A DNA stretch of 64,000 nucleotides, taken from assembly GCF_021513135.1 (NCBI RefSeq), contig NZ_CP090981.1:1178001-1242000 (forward strand), given 5' to 3'. A model generated the notes under the pieces. The model was not told where the DNA came from. It was given only the letters and a program-made list of their open reading frames with translations, and ran no database searches. Origin of the DNA: Vibrio sp. SS-MA-C1-2. Its GTDB lineage: Bacteria > Pseudomonadota > Gammaproteobacteria > Enterobacterales > Vibrionaceae. Of this stretch, positions 1-8,254 are shown piece after piece (the first letter of the stretch is position 1; the number at the start of each line of letters is the position of its first letter). The position numbers and the translations under genes were made by a program.

Positions 1-122
1 AGCTCTGCAGGTGGAGAGATAAAAATATGCCACAACACTACCCAGACCAATAAGCCTAATGTGCTGGCTAATGAAATATAATAAATCTGCCTTGTTAGTG
101 GGCTATTTCCTTTACTCGCCAT
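1..122 (-). CDS. DUF2069 family membrane protein, N-terminal part (runs off window)
   Basis: An ATG at 120-122 on the minus strand opens a frame that stays open to the window edge (40 codons). The peptide starts MASKGNSPLTRQIYYISLAS and continues into a hydrophobic helix ending WHIFISPPAE. This matches, from memory, the start of the small DUF2069 inner-membrane proteins found beside arsC-like genes in vibrios. It starts 2 bp after the arsC stop, so the two are probably cotranscribed. Function unknown; only the first third is visible. Confidence 0.6.
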   Translation of the reverse strand, partial: MASKGNSPLTRQIYYISLASTLGLLVWVVLWHIFISPPAE

Positions 123-124
123 TA

Positions 125-475
125 TTAAATAACTTCCAATACTTGCTCTGGTGGACGACCAATGCGAGCCCCTTTCTCTGTCACAACAATTGGACGTTCA
201 ATCAGCTTTGCGTTATTTGCCATCGCTTCAATCAGTTGCCCTTCATCTTCAACTGTTTTTAAGTTCAAGCTTTTATAGAGCTCATCTTTGGTGCGCATCA
301 ATTGACGAGCTGAATCAAAACCAAGTTGTTGAATCAGGTTTTTTATCTCATCCGCTGTTGGATTTATGTCAAGGTAGAGCACAACGGTTGGCTGGATATT
401 TTTTTCTTCTAGTAGAGCGAGTGTTTGACGACTCTTTGAGCAGCGAGGGTTGTGATAAATAGTAACAGGCATCAT
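125..475 (-). CDS. arsC: ArsC-family arsenate reductase-like protein (YfgD type)
   Basis: Small cytoplasmic thioredoxin-fold protein of 116 aa, the usual length for the ArsC/YfgD family. The glutaredoxin-type active site is seen near residue 8 (HNPRCSKSR), with one catalytic cysteine. Family members reduce arsenate using glutathione/glutaredoxin, but housekeeping copies such as this one, with no arsenic operon nearby, have an uncertain substrate. Two adjacent ATG codons (M-M-P) make the start ambiguous by one residue. It lies downstream of bepA behind a terminator-like hairpin and 2 bp before a DUF2069 gene. Confidence 0.85.
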   Translation of the reverse strand: MMPVTIYHNPRCSKSRQTLALLEEKNIQPTVVLYLDINPTADEIKNLIQQLGFDSARQLMRTKDELYKSLNLKTVEDEGQLIEAMANNAKLIERPIVVTEKGARIGRPPEQVLEVI

Positions 476-540
476 CTATTCCTTGAGTTTTACCGATTAA
501 TTTTGCTGTATTGTAATGAAAAATAGTTTAGCTACAAGTA

Positions 541-580
541 AAGAAGTCATACTCATGAGTGATGAGTGTGACTTTTTTAC
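541..580 (-). terminator. Rho-independent terminator after bepA
   Basis: Inverted repeat with arms AAGTCATACTC and GAGTGTGACTT around a short loop, with an A/T-rich flank. Read on the minus strand it lies just past the bepA stop codon and upstream of arsC. Confidence 0.6.
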
Positions 581-589
581 TGTTTTTGT

Positions 590-2050
590 TTACTTTAATG
601 CAAGAAATCGCTGTCTTTGCTGCCGAAGTTGATCGATTCTGGCATCATATCTGGCTTGATCTAAGCTTCCTAACGGGCTTAACTGACTCGCATTTATGTA
701 ATTATTTATTGCATCATCCCATCGAGCTCTCAGTGCAAATATTTCACCACGTGCAACAAGCTCTCCAGCTCGATTTCCTTGTATTGCTGCGCTTTTAGCT
801 AGCAGTGACCAACCATTAATATCTTGGGGATTATTATGTGTTTCTCGATTTAAAATTGTTTCTGCTTCTCGTGCTTTACCTTTATCCAATAATGCATTAG
901 CAAGATTTAACTGGATGACGCTATTATCAGGTTGAGTTTTTAAGGCATGTTTCAACCGTTTAATCGCTTGATCGTACTTTTTCTCACCAAGACTTAAATC
1001 AGTCATGCTATCGAGATAAAAATGATTCAATGGCTCTTTTGCAATCAATGGTGCAAGTAGATCTCTTGCTTTTCCATATTGACGGCTATCGATATAGAGC
1101 AACGCTTTGCCATAATTTAAGCTGTTTGTTAATGAAAATGATTGACTGCTTTTTATGCGACGATTAAACCAATCAAATTTAGCTTGCTGACTGTAAGGAG
1201 AATAGCGGGCAATAATTCGAGCTTGAGCAAGATGGAAAGGCTCAGATAGAGCAGGAATAAAGCGCTTATATTGCCCCGCTCGTAATCGGCTGTCAGTTAA
1301 ACGAGAAGCTGGAAGGGGGTGAGTCAACAGCATCTCAGGTGGCTTGCTCGCGAAACGGTATTGATCAGCTAAACGACCAAAAAAGGTTGGCATAGCCTCA
1401 ACGTCAAAATGGGATCGCGCTAAGGTTTGAATACCAATACGATCGGCCTCTTTTTCATTGCTTCTTGTGTAGTTAATTTGACTCTGCATTGAAGCTGCCG
1501 TTGTCGTTTGCAGTGCTGCAATACCAGCTTGAGGAGAGACAATCGCTAACATGAGAGAGCCAACCAACGCTGCAATTGTCGCTGGATTTTTCTTCGCTTG
1601 GTCCTCCATATGTCGAGCAAGGTGGCGTTGGGTGATATGGGCGATTTCGTGCGCCATCACTGAAGCTAATTCACTTTCATCTTTGGTATATAAGAACAGT
1701 CCTGAGTGAATAGCAATATACCCACCAAAAAAGGCAAACGCATTAATCTGGCTGTTATTGAGTAAGAAGAAGTGAAAAGGGGTTTTTACTCCATCAGCAT
1801 TAGCGACTAAGGTATGACCTAAATTTTGAATATATTCACTTAATACCGGATCGGTAATTAAGGGGCTGCTGGCTCGTAGCATCCGCATATAAGCATCACC
1901 ATATTCAAGCTCTTTACTGATTGATAGCGTTCCTGATGCTGTTGTCCCTATATCAGGCAGATTATAATCCCCAGGTGCTGAAAAAGCGAAAGAGGGGGTT
2001 AACAAGCTTCCAATCAGTAGATATGATGTTATTTTTTTCAATATAAACAT
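590..2050 (-). CDS. bepA: Beta-barrel assembly-enhancing protease BepA (M48 metallopeptidase with TPR)
   Basis: Periplasmic zinc protease and chaperone that supports LptD assembly and degrades misfolded outer-membrane proteins. The 486 aa protein starts with a Sec signal peptide (residues 1-25, FAFSA cleavage region). The M48 motif HEIAH is at about 134-138, with the third-ligand region NEKEADRIG about 65 residues later. A C-terminal TPR segment covers roughly 300-480. Length and domain order match E. coli BepA (YfgC, 487 aa). It heads a unit followed by arsC, as in E. coli. Confidence 0.93.
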   Translation of the reverse strand: MFILKKITSYLLIGSLLTPSFAFSAPGDYNLPDIGTTASGTLSISKELEYGDAYMRMLRASSPLITDPVLSEYIQNLGHTLVANADGVKTPFHFFLLNNSQINAFAFFGGYIAIHSGLFLYTKDESELASVMAHEIAHITQRHLARHMEDQAKKNPATIAALVGSLMLAIVSPQAGIAALQTTTAASMQSQINYTRSNEKEADRIGIQTLARSHFDVEAMPTFFGRLADQYRFASKPPEMLLTHPLPASRLTDSRLRAGQYKRFIPALSEPFHLAQARIIARYSPYSQQAKFDWFNRRIKSSQSFSLTNSLNYGKALLYIDSRQYGKARDLLAPLIAKEPLNHFYLDSMTDLSLGEKKYDQAIKRLKHALKTQPDNSVIQLNLANALLDKGKAREAETILNRETHNNPQDINGWSLLAKSAAIQGNRAGELVARGEIFALRARWDDAINNYINASQLSPLGSLDQARYDARIDQLRQQRQRFLALK

Positions 2051-2192
2051 TAAACTTTATCCAACCGTTTAATAAAATTCTATTTAAGAAGTGTAAACAA
2101 TATTTAGAGTTAAATTAATTTATATTGTTCATTTCTCATTTAACTCATCTTAATGACAATAACTATTATTTCCTTAGAGTGTACATGCTATT

Positions 2193-2414
2193 ATGACTAA
2201 ATTGGAACTGAATATAATAAATCAACGTTGCCCTATGGCTCTTTTGTTAGCGAAACGACGCGTAGCAGAACTTTCAAAAGGGGAATCGTTAACCATTCTG
2301 GTTGCTGATAGTGGTGCAAAGCAAGATATACCTCGTTACCTGCACACCGTCGTTTCTTCTGTTCAAGTACAACATGATGTTGAAGGCATTATGTCTATTT
2401 TTATAATTAAATAA
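2193..2414 (+). CDS. TusA/SirA-family sulfurtransferase-like protein
   Basis: A 73 aa protein with the TusA fold pattern. The conserved cysteine sits in N-Q-R-C-P-M near residue 13, followed by the helix ALLLAKRRVAEL, as in TusA/YeeD proteins that carry persulfide sulfur on this Cys. It ends 14 bp before perM and is probably cotranscribed with it. True TusA, which acts in tRNA 2-thiolation, is usually encoded elsewhere, so this is best called a TusA-like paralogue. Donor and acceptor are unknown. Confidence 0.75.
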   Translation: MTKLELNIINQRCPMALLLAKRRVAELSKGESLTILVADSGAKQDIPRYLHTVVSSVQVQHDVEGIMSIFIIK

Positions 2415-2428
2415 GATGTGAATTCACT

Positions 2429-3541
2429 ATGATGGAAATGTTTACTCGTTGGTATCGACGCCGCTTCTCTGATCCAGATGCGGTTGCACTCGTGCTTATT
2501 ATTTTAGTTGGTGCCTTAGTTGTCTATTTCTTAGGTGGCTTACTGGCTCCATTGTTTGCTGCGATTGTCTTAGCTTATTTACTCGAAGCGCCAGTAGCAA
2601 AGCTGAGTAAACTAGGGTTACCTCGCTCTCTATCAACAACATTAACGTTACTTCTTTTTGTTGGGGTTATGTTGTTGGCCGTCTTTGGTTTAGTTCCAAC
2701 TATTTGGCATCAAGTTGCTAATTTTATCGCTGATTTACCCAATATGTTTAATGATCTTCAACATTTTGCAGTTAGCTTACCTGAACGTTACCCCGAATTG
2801 ATTGCGCCTCATGTTGTTGTTTCTGTAATGGATACTGCTCGAGATAAACTGCTCGGCTTAGGCGAAAGTGTGGTGAAAGGGTCTGTCTCTTCATTGATTA
2901 ATATTGCTTCATTAGGTGTATACCTGATTTTAGTGCCTCTTCTCGCCTTCTTCTTATTAAAAGATAAAAATGAGATGCTAAGGAACGTAACTGACTTATT
3001 ACCGAAAAATCGTCGTTTAGCTAACCGTGTTGGTAGTGAAATGAATCAACAAATCTCTAATTATATTCGCGGTAAAGTGACGGAGATAATTATTGTTGGT
3101 GGTGTGAGTTATGTTGTTTTCTCTGTGATGGATCTTCGCTATACGGCGTTATTAAGTGTCGCTATTGGTTTATCTGTTCTGATCCCCTACATAGGTGCGG
3201 CGGCAGTTACCGCTCCGGTTGCTATGGTGGCTCTTTTCCAGTGGGGTATTTCACCTGAGTTTTGGTGGTTACTTTCTGCTTATATGCTGATTCAAATATT
3301 AGATGGCAATGTGTTAGTGCCGATTCTCTTTTCTGAAGCGGTAAATCTCCATCCAGTTTGGATCATTGTAGCGGTGTTATTCTTTGGTGGTTTGTGGGGT
3401 GTTTGGGGTGTCTTCTTCGCTATTCCACTCGCGACATTGGTAAAAGCGGTTTGGACTGCCTTGTCAGTTCATGATGAAAAAAAACCACTTAGCCATGAGC
3501 AGAAAGTCTTAGCAAGAATTAGTGATAACTCAGAGAAGTAA
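2429..3541 (+). CDS. perM: AI-2E family transporter / PerM-type permease
   Basis: A 370 aa polytopic inner-membrane protein with about seven or eight hydrophobic segments, typical of the AI-2E exporter/PerM family. Landmarks are the N-terminal pair of helices around residues 18-55, the amphipathic middle region, and the conserved C-terminal stretch IPYIGAAAVTAPVA plus the final LWGVWGVFFAIPLATLVKA. The family exports varied small solutes or acts as a Na+/H+ antiporter, and the substrate cannot be read from sequence. It follows the TusA-like gene and is closed by a strong terminator. Confidence 0.85.
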   Translation: MMEMFTRWYRRRFSDPDAVALVLIILVGALVVYFLGGLLAPLFAAIVLAYLLEAPVAKLSKLGLPRSLSTTLTLLLFVGVMLLAVFGLVPTIWHQVANFIADLPNMFNDLQHFAVSLPERYPELIAPHVVVSVMDTARDKLLGLGESVVKGSVSSLINIASLGVYLILVPLLAFFLLKDKNEMLRNVTDLLPKNRRLANRVGSEMNQQISNYIRGKVTEIIIVGGVSYVVFSVMDLRYTALLSVAIGLSVLIPYIGAAAVTAPVAMVALFQWGISPEFWWLLSAYMLIQILDGNVLVPILFSEAVNLHPVWIIVAVLFFGGLWGVWGVFFAIPLATLVKAVWTALSVHDEKKPLSHEQKVLARISDNSEK

Positions 3542-3610
3542 GACGTTGCGGCTTACCTTAGGTGGGGGGCGTTAGTTGGCTGAGCTGTTAAAAGTGAAGA
3601 TGACAAATTA

Positions 3611-3655
3611 AAAAGCGAGAGGGTTAGCTTATCAAGTTAACCTTCTCGCTTTTTT
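3611..3655 (+). terminator. Rho-independent terminator after perM
   Basis: Stem arms AGCGAGAGGGTTA and TAACCTTCTCGCT, followed by six T residues. It lies between the perM stop and an ERIC element. Confidence 0.85.
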
Positions 3656-3656
3656 G

Positions 3657-3787
3657 TATATTCCCTTCTTACTTGAAGTTGCTAGGTTGTTGGCGTCGCT
3701 CATTCGCCCTAATCATAGAGTACACCTATTACTCATGGGGCCTCACTCACTTGCCGCCGACTAGCAACGCCAATTACTTTGGGTATA
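3657..3787 (+). repeat. ERIC-family repeat (full length)
   Basis: About 131 bp near-palindrome starting TATATTCCCTTCTTACTTGA and ending CCAATTACTTTGGGTATA, with the inner motif GTTGCTAGGTTGTTGG. It sits in the perM/bcp convergent gap, immediately after the perM terminator. Confidence 0.85.
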
Positions 3788-3801
3788 AGACAAGTTAACG
3801 C

Positions 3802-4269
3802 TTATTTCGCGTTCAGATAATCTAACACGACTTGATGATGATCTTTAGTTTTGAACTTATCAAAGACATGTTCAATCTTGCCTTTTTCATCAATTAAGAA
3901 GCTGGTGCGAACAACGCCCATGAATTCCTTGCCCATAAATTTCTTTAATCGCCATATACCATAGCTTTCACAAACTGCATGATCCTCATCAGCAAGCAGA
4001 GTGAAATTTAACTCTTGCTTATTAATAAAGTTAGTCAATTTTTTTGGAGTATCAGGGCTGATGCCAAGGACAACAACATTCAGTGCATCTAGTTCAGCTT
4101 TACTGTCACGTAAGCCCTTAGCTTGTGTGGTACAACCCGGAGTTGAAGCTCTTGGGTAAAAATAGATCAGTACTTTCTTGCCTGCAAAATCAGACAGGGT
4201 GACTGAGGTATCATTTTGATCTTGAAGTGTAAAGTTAGGCGCTACACTTCCTGCAACTAGAGTATCCAT
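3802..4269 (-). CDS. bcp: Thioredoxin-dependent thiol peroxidase Bcp
   Basis: Cytoplasmic peroxiredoxin of the PrxQ/BCP group, 155 aa, reducing H2O2 and organic peroxides at the expense of thioredoxin. The active site is P-G-C-T-T-Q-A with the peroxidatic Cys at residue 46, plus FYPRASTPG just before it. E. coli Bcp has its resolving Cys five residues later; here that position is Lys51, so this is a form without the local disulfide partner. Another Cys is near residue 99. It is followed upstream by gcvR, as in E. coli. Confidence 0.93.
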   Translation of the reverse strand: MDTLVAGSVAPNFTLQDQNDTSVTLSDFAGKKVLIYFYPRASTPGCTTQAKGLRDSKAELDALNVVVLGISPDTPKKLTNFINKQELNFTLLADEDHAVCESYGIWRLKKFMGKEFMGVVRTSFLIDEKGKIEHVFDKFKTKDHHQVVLDYLNAK

Positions 4270-4322
4270 CTGGTTTTTCCTATTTATTGTCTACTTAGAG
4301 ATAATGATATGGCGATGTTTAA

Positions 4323-4856
4323 TTATCGAGGCATAAAATTAATCGAGCTTGTGGCATTGAGCTTTTCACCTAAAGCCATAAAATCTTGCTCCAACTTATC
4401 TAAATCAATTGAATCGGGAAGCCGAGTCGTGATCTCGATATGAAGCTGAGGGGCAGAGTGTTCTTGATTAGATTGTTCAGTATCCGTTTTTAATGTTGAA
4501 ATATCTATCGTTCTTGATGCAAGAAATTCCGTGTACTGCTGAATAATTCCAGGAGTATCGTCAAGTTGCGCTTTAATCACGGCACGATGAGATGAGTCTA
4601 TCGCTGTATGTTTACTGGTACGCTTCATGACAATTAATAAGTCATGCTGCTGACCGACAAGAGGTAATGTCGCTTCTACTCTCGAAAGTGAATTATTATT
4701 GCCAGAAAGTAGCATAATTAAAGTAAATTCTGCACCAAAATTGGCTATTCGACTATCAACAATATTACAGTTGCACTCACTGATATGGTGAGTGATCTGA
4801 TTTGATATTCCTTGGCGATTAGTTCCAACGGCGGTAATAACTAGATAATGTTCCAT
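4323..4856 (-). CDS. gcvR: Glycine cleavage system transcriptional repressor GcvR
   Basis: A 177 aa protein with two ACT domains (about residues 5-75 and 90-170). It starts MEHYLVITAVGTNRQGISNQ, the classic GcvR/ACT opening. GcvR binds glycine and the activator GcvA to keep the gcv operon off when glycine is scarce. It is divergent from dapA and upstream of bcp, the same arrangement as in E. coli. Confidence 0.9.
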   Translation of the reverse strand: MEHYLVITAVGTNRQGISNQITHHISECNCNIVDSRIANFGAEFTLIMLLSGNNNSLSRVEATLPLVGQQHDLLIVMKRTSKHTAIDSSHRAVIKAQLDDTPGIIQQYTEFLASRTIDISTLKTDTEQSNQEHSAPQLHIEITTRLPDSIDLDKLEQDFMALGEKLNATSSINFMPR

Positions 4857-5036
4857 AAAATGCTCTACGAGAAACGAGATAATTTATAGTATCACAGCAA
4901 AGTAACAGTATCACTGTAGAGTTAATGACAAAATAACCAATATATTACTGAATATTGTTGTTTAAAATTAGATCTCTACTTGTTTTTACTTAAGAGCAAA
5001 AGTAACATGAGAAATCTAGTTTAAAGGAGAGTAAAG

Positions 5037-5915
5037 ATGTTTTCAGGAAGTATTGTTGCACTGGTAACCCCATTAGATTCTTCTGGCGAAGTTGACTATG
5101 CAAGCTTAGAAAAACTTGTCGAATACCATATTGCTTCGGGCACTGATGGTATTGTAGCGATGGGAACCACAGGAGAGTCAGCAACATTAACGGTTGATGA
5201 ACATGTTAAAGTCGTCATGAAGACTCTCGAATTTGCTGCTGGTCGTATTCCTGTTATTGCGGGTGCTGGCGCGAATGCAACTCACGAAGCAGTGACATTT
5301 ACTAAATTATTTAATGGTACCGGCGTGGCTGGTTGTTTGAGTGTGACACCTTATTACAATAAGCCAACTCAAGAAGGTCTTTATCTTCATTTCAAAGCGA
5401 TTTCTGAAGCATCAGAAGTGCCAATTATTCTTTATAATGTTCCAGGTCGAACGGCTTGTGACTTATTACCTGAAACGGCAGCTCGTTTAGCGAAATTAGA
5501 TAATATTGTTGGTATCAAAGATGCGACTGCGGATTTAAGTCGAGTGGCAAAAACCCGTGAATTATGTGGCGATGACTTTGTCCAATTAACAGGTGATGAT
5601 GCAACGGGTCTTGAATTTATGCGTGTCGGTGGTCATGGAACTATCTCTGTTACTGCTAATGTAGCGGCATCAGATATGGCTAAGCTTTACCAAGCTGCTC
5701 TTGAAGGTGAGTTCACTAAAGCCGAAGAGATTAACGACCGATTAATGGGACTCCATCAAGATCTGTTTATTGAAGCGAATCCAATTCCAGTTAAGTGGGC
5801 AACAAAAGAGTTAGGACTTATCACTAATGGTACGTTACGCCTTCCTTTAACACCACTGCAAGATGGTTATCATCAAACAGTGAGAGATGCCTTGAAAAAA
5901 GCCAATTTACTGTAA
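5037..5915 (+). CDS. dapA: 4-hydroxy-tetrahydrodipicolinate synthase
   Basis: Condenses pyruvate with aspartate semialdehyde in the lysine/meso-diaminopimelate pathway. It has 292 aa, the same length as E. coli DapA. The Schiff-base lysine is K161 in [11 protein letters not shown], with catalytic Tyr133 in ILYNVPGRT and the [10 protein letters not shown] phosphate-loop-like signature at 42-51. A clear AGGAG ribosome site precedes the ATG. bamC follows after 13 bp, forming the conserved dapA-bamC operon. A second gene of the pathway, dapE, lies 2.3 kb away. Confidence 0.97.
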   Translation: MFSGSIVALVTPLDSSGEVDYASLEKLVEYHIASGTDGIVAMGTTGESATLTVDEHVKVVMKTLEFAAGRIPVIAGAGANATHEAVTFTKLFNGTGVAGCLSVTPYYNKPTQEGLYLHFKAISEASEVPIILYNVPGRTACDLLPETAARLAKLDNIVGIKDATADLSRVAKTRELCGDDFVQLTGDDATGLEFMRVGGHGTISVTANVAASDMAKLYQAALEGEFTKAEEINDRLMGLHQDLFIEANPIPVKWATKELGLITNGTLRLPLTPLQDGYHQTVRDALKKANLL

Positions 5916-5928
5916 TGCAGGAGCATTC

Positions 5929-6969
5929 ATGAACTCTTTCTATCGAGTCGCACTTTGTCTTACCGTTGCAGGTACTCTAGCAGCCTGTTCAGGTGGTGCG
6001 GAACAGCGTCGTCAAGCAAAGCAAGATTTTAAATACATGGATACACCTAATTTAAAGCCTTTGGTTGTTCCTCAAGATGAGCCTGTTTATTTTTCAACTC
6101 ATTATATGATTCCATCAGGTGAGAAAAGTGGGTTTGTTGGTAAGCAAGTTGACATTCGCCCGCCATTACAGATTTTGGAGTTAATTCCAGGTGCGCGTTC
6201 AGAAGAGCAAGATGGTGTTGTCACTATCTGGACTATTCGAGAGCAAGAGACCAATGATATCTGGAACTCGATTATTAAAGCCATTGCGAATAAGAAAATT
6301 AAGATTCGTAGTCAGTCAATCGATAAAATTGAAACCGATTGGGTTCGTTGGAATATTGAAGATGAAGATCTTGAATATGGTGTGCGCTATTTAATTGAAC
6401 GTATTAATAAAGATGACCAACTAGGGTTACGTTTTAGTACGTTAGAGTGGCAGCGTAATGGTCAAGAGACCTCTGCGGATACACTTTCTAGAGATCGTTA
6501 TAGTATTCAAATGGCAAATATGGTGACCTCATATTATGATACTCAACAACGTATCATTGCTCAAAAGAAAGCGGATGAGTTAATTAAACGGATCCCGATT
6601 TCATTAGGGCATGATCGTAGTGGTTTACCTGTTATTATTGCGCGTGCCCCTTATAATATTTTCTGGGCTCGCCTACCTAAATTACTTGATAATTTTGGTT
6701 TTGAGATTACCAGTCGAAATAGCTCACAAGGTATGATTGATGTTAAATATAAATCACCAGATGATGAGTTTTGGCAGGAGTTAGGGACTTCACCACTTCA
6801 ATTGGATAATAATGAATATAAAATCCAGTTAGGAGATTTAGGCAACCGAACGTCATTAAATGTGACGGATAAAGATGGCAAGCCTGTAAATGAAGAGATC
6901 TTAAAGTCTTTAGCACCTATTTTATCTGCTGTTGTTGAGCGTGAAAATAGCAAAGATAAGTCAAAATAG
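5929..6969 (+). CDS. bamC: Outer membrane protein assembly factor BamC (lipoprotein)
   Basis: Lipoprotein subunit of the BAM complex that inserts beta-barrel proteins. A signal peptide with lipobox L-A-A-C places the lipidated Cys at residue 20. An unstructured N-terminal segment (KYMDTPNLKPLVVPQD, which contacts BamD) is followed by two helix-grip domains. At 346 aa it is close to the E. coli length of 344. It is cotranscribed with dapA and closed by a strong bidirectional terminator at 7001-7049. Confidence 0.94.
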   Translation: MNSFYRVALCLTVAGTLAACSGGAEQRRQAKQDFKYMDTPNLKPLVVPQDEPVYFSTHYMIPSGEKSGFVGKQVDIRPPLQILELIPGARSEEQDGVVTIWTIREQETNDIWNSIIKAIANKKIKIRSQSIDKIETDWVRWNIEDEDLEYGVRYLIERINKDDQLGLRFSTLEWQRNGQETSADTLSRDRYSIQMANMVTSYYDTQQRIIAQKKADELIKRIPISLGHDRSGLPVIIARAPYNIFWARLPKLLDNFGFEITSRNSSQGMIDVKYKSPDDEFWQELGTSPLQLDNNEYKIQLGDLGNRTSLNVTDKDGKPVNEEILKSLAPILSAVVERENSKDKSK

Positions 6970-7000
6970 AATTTGAGTTTATCAACGTAATCTGAATATA

Positions 7001-7049
7001 AAAAAACCATACTAACCACTTATCGATATTGGGTTTAGTATGGTTTTTT
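7001..7049. terminator. Bidirectional terminator between bamC and the DUF2897-like gene
   Basis: Arms AAAAAACCATACTAA and TTAGTATGGTTTTTT form a long perfect stem with A and T tracts on both sides. It serves the convergent genes on either side. Confidence 0.85.
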
Positions 7050-7087
7050 CTATTTTCATTCAATTTTATTGATGATCTTAACGATCG

Positions 7088-7381
7088 TTATTTATCACTC
7101 TTTTGCTCAGCACGTTTCTGTTCTTGTGCAAAGTTTTTCTTTCCTTGCTGGCTTAAAGCCTCTTGAGCTTGTTGTTCTGTTTGTTGTTGCTGCGCAAACT
7201 TTTCACGTCGATTTGCTTGCTCTATCTGCTGCTGTTCTAACTCTTCCGCTTCTTTTTTCTTTCGATCAATATAGCTTTGAGGAAGTTTTGGCTTCGGCGC
7301 TTTTAAAAAAGTCATCATCTGGCTAAGGATAAAACTAAATACAACTATACCGATAACCCAAGGGTTAGTTAACCATTCCAT
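7088..7381 (-). CDS. DUF2897-like small membrane-anchored protein
   Basis: A 97 aa protein with an N-terminal membrane helix starting MEWLTNPWVIGIVVFSFI, then a basic stretch and a Gln/Glu/Lys-rich segment (about 45-97) that should form a charged helix or coiled coil. The N-terminus resembles DUF2897 proteins of vibrios, which are usually shorter, so the tail may be lineage-specific. Probably inner-membrane anchored with the tail in the cytoplasm. It ends an apparent two-gene unit with the M15 peptidase, which stops 12 bp upstream. No known function. Confidence 0.6.
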   Translation of the reverse strand: MEWLTNPWVIGIVVFSFILSQMMTFLKAPKPKLPQSYIDRKKKEAEELEQQQIEQANRREKFAQQQQTEQQAQEALSQQGKKNFAQEQKRAEQKSDK

Positions 7382-7393
7382 CTATTTACCTTT

Positions 7394-8071
7394 TTAGTTA
7401 TATGTTTTATTTATATTGGATATATACCTGTCATATAGGATATCAATATTTTTGATTATTTGCGATTTCCCAGCAACATCTTCGATTGAAAATAGGGTAG
7501 TAAGTTGTTTTATATCGATATCTTGTAGTGCTTTTTTTGCGATAGGCGCATAACTGATATGCCAAGGCTCCGTCGCTACACCGCCCTTATCCTTGATATA
7601 AGGAAGGAAAAAAGGAGAATCTTGAAGATAAGAGTTTAACCATTGTGAAAAAAGAAACTGATGCCCACCAGATTGATACTCCCAAGGTTCCAATGCTAAT
7701 TTTTCTCCTTCGGGCAGTAAGTTTTTGGCGTAGATATCAAAATCTGTCCCCCAATGGTGGCGACTTGCACCTGGTAGGGCTGACCAACGCATAATAGCGT
7801 GAATCAGTTCTATCTCGGATAGTGTTCTAATATCAATAGGTTGGCTTTGATTGTTAAGAACTGGACGCAGACCATTAAATTTGGCATTCCAAATGACTTT
7901 TTGTCGTTCAAATGAGCGAAAACCACTGGCAATAGCTAACTCAAATCCTGCCTCTTTTGCGGCTTGTTTTAACGCTAAGAAAGCAGGTATCACATCATGA
8001 TGCAATCCAATATCTGGATCAATGTGCTGTTCAGTTTGTCCGGTTAATTCTTTAGTGGTTAATCGCTTCAT
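7394..8071 (-). CDS. M15 family D-alanyl-D-alanine carboxypeptidase-like protein
   Basis: A 225 aa zinc peptidase of the M15B (VanY-type) family. Zinc-site motifs are visible: SGFRSFERQ near 67-75, S-R-H-H-W-G-T-D-F-D near 128-137, and TEPWHISY near 191-198, supplying His, Asp and His ligands. Such enzymes trim the terminal D-Ala of peptidoglycan stems. No signal peptide is obvious, which is odd for a wall enzyme; related vibrio proteins also appear to lack one, so location is uncertain. An ERIC lies upstream. Confidence 0.82.
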   Translation of the reverse strand: MKRLTTKELTGQTEQHIDPDIGLHHDVIPAFLALKQAAKEAGFELAIASGFRSFERQKVIWNAKFNGLRPVLNNQSQPIDIRTLSEIELIHAIMRWSALPGASRHHWGTDFDIYAKNLLPEGEKLALEPWEYQSGGHQFLFSQWLNSYLQDSPFFLPYIKDKGGVATEPWHISYAPIAKKALQDIDIKQLTTLFSIEDVAGKSQIIKNIDILYDRYISNINKTYN

Positions 8072-8098
8072 TTTTGGCTACTTTTTTAAGTCGGTTAT

Positions 8099-8226
8099 TA
8101 TACCCTGCATACTTGAAGTCGCTAGGTTGTTGACTGCACTCGTTCACCCCAATCATATAATACACCTATACTCATGGGGCCTCACTCACTTGTTGCCTAC
8201 TCGCAACTCCAACTATTTTAGGTATA
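8099..8226 (+). repeat. ERIC-family repeat (full length)
   Basis: A 128 bp copy from TATACCCTGCATACTTGAAG to CTATTTTAGGTATA, with the central CATGGGGCCTCACTCACTT. It lies between dapE and the M15 peptidase gene, both on the minus strand, and so may be transcribed. Confidence 0.87.
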
Positions 8227-8254
8227 AGCCAATGTTTTTGGATTCAAAATAAGA

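Noticed and set aside
3657-3787. Treating the approximately 128 bp repeats as a new, unnamed repeat family
   Set aside because: Their ends and core (CTTCATACTTGAAGT, TTCGCCCC, CTCACTTGCCGCC, GGGTATA) match the ERIC/IRU consensus as known from enterics and vibrios.
8022-8252. Open frames of 60-80 codons running through ERIC copies (also at 10996-11244, 32146-32352 and 38046-38231)
   Set aside because: Their peptides are simply translations of the repeat (similar strings at several loci), with no ribosome sites; they are by-products of the repeat sequence.
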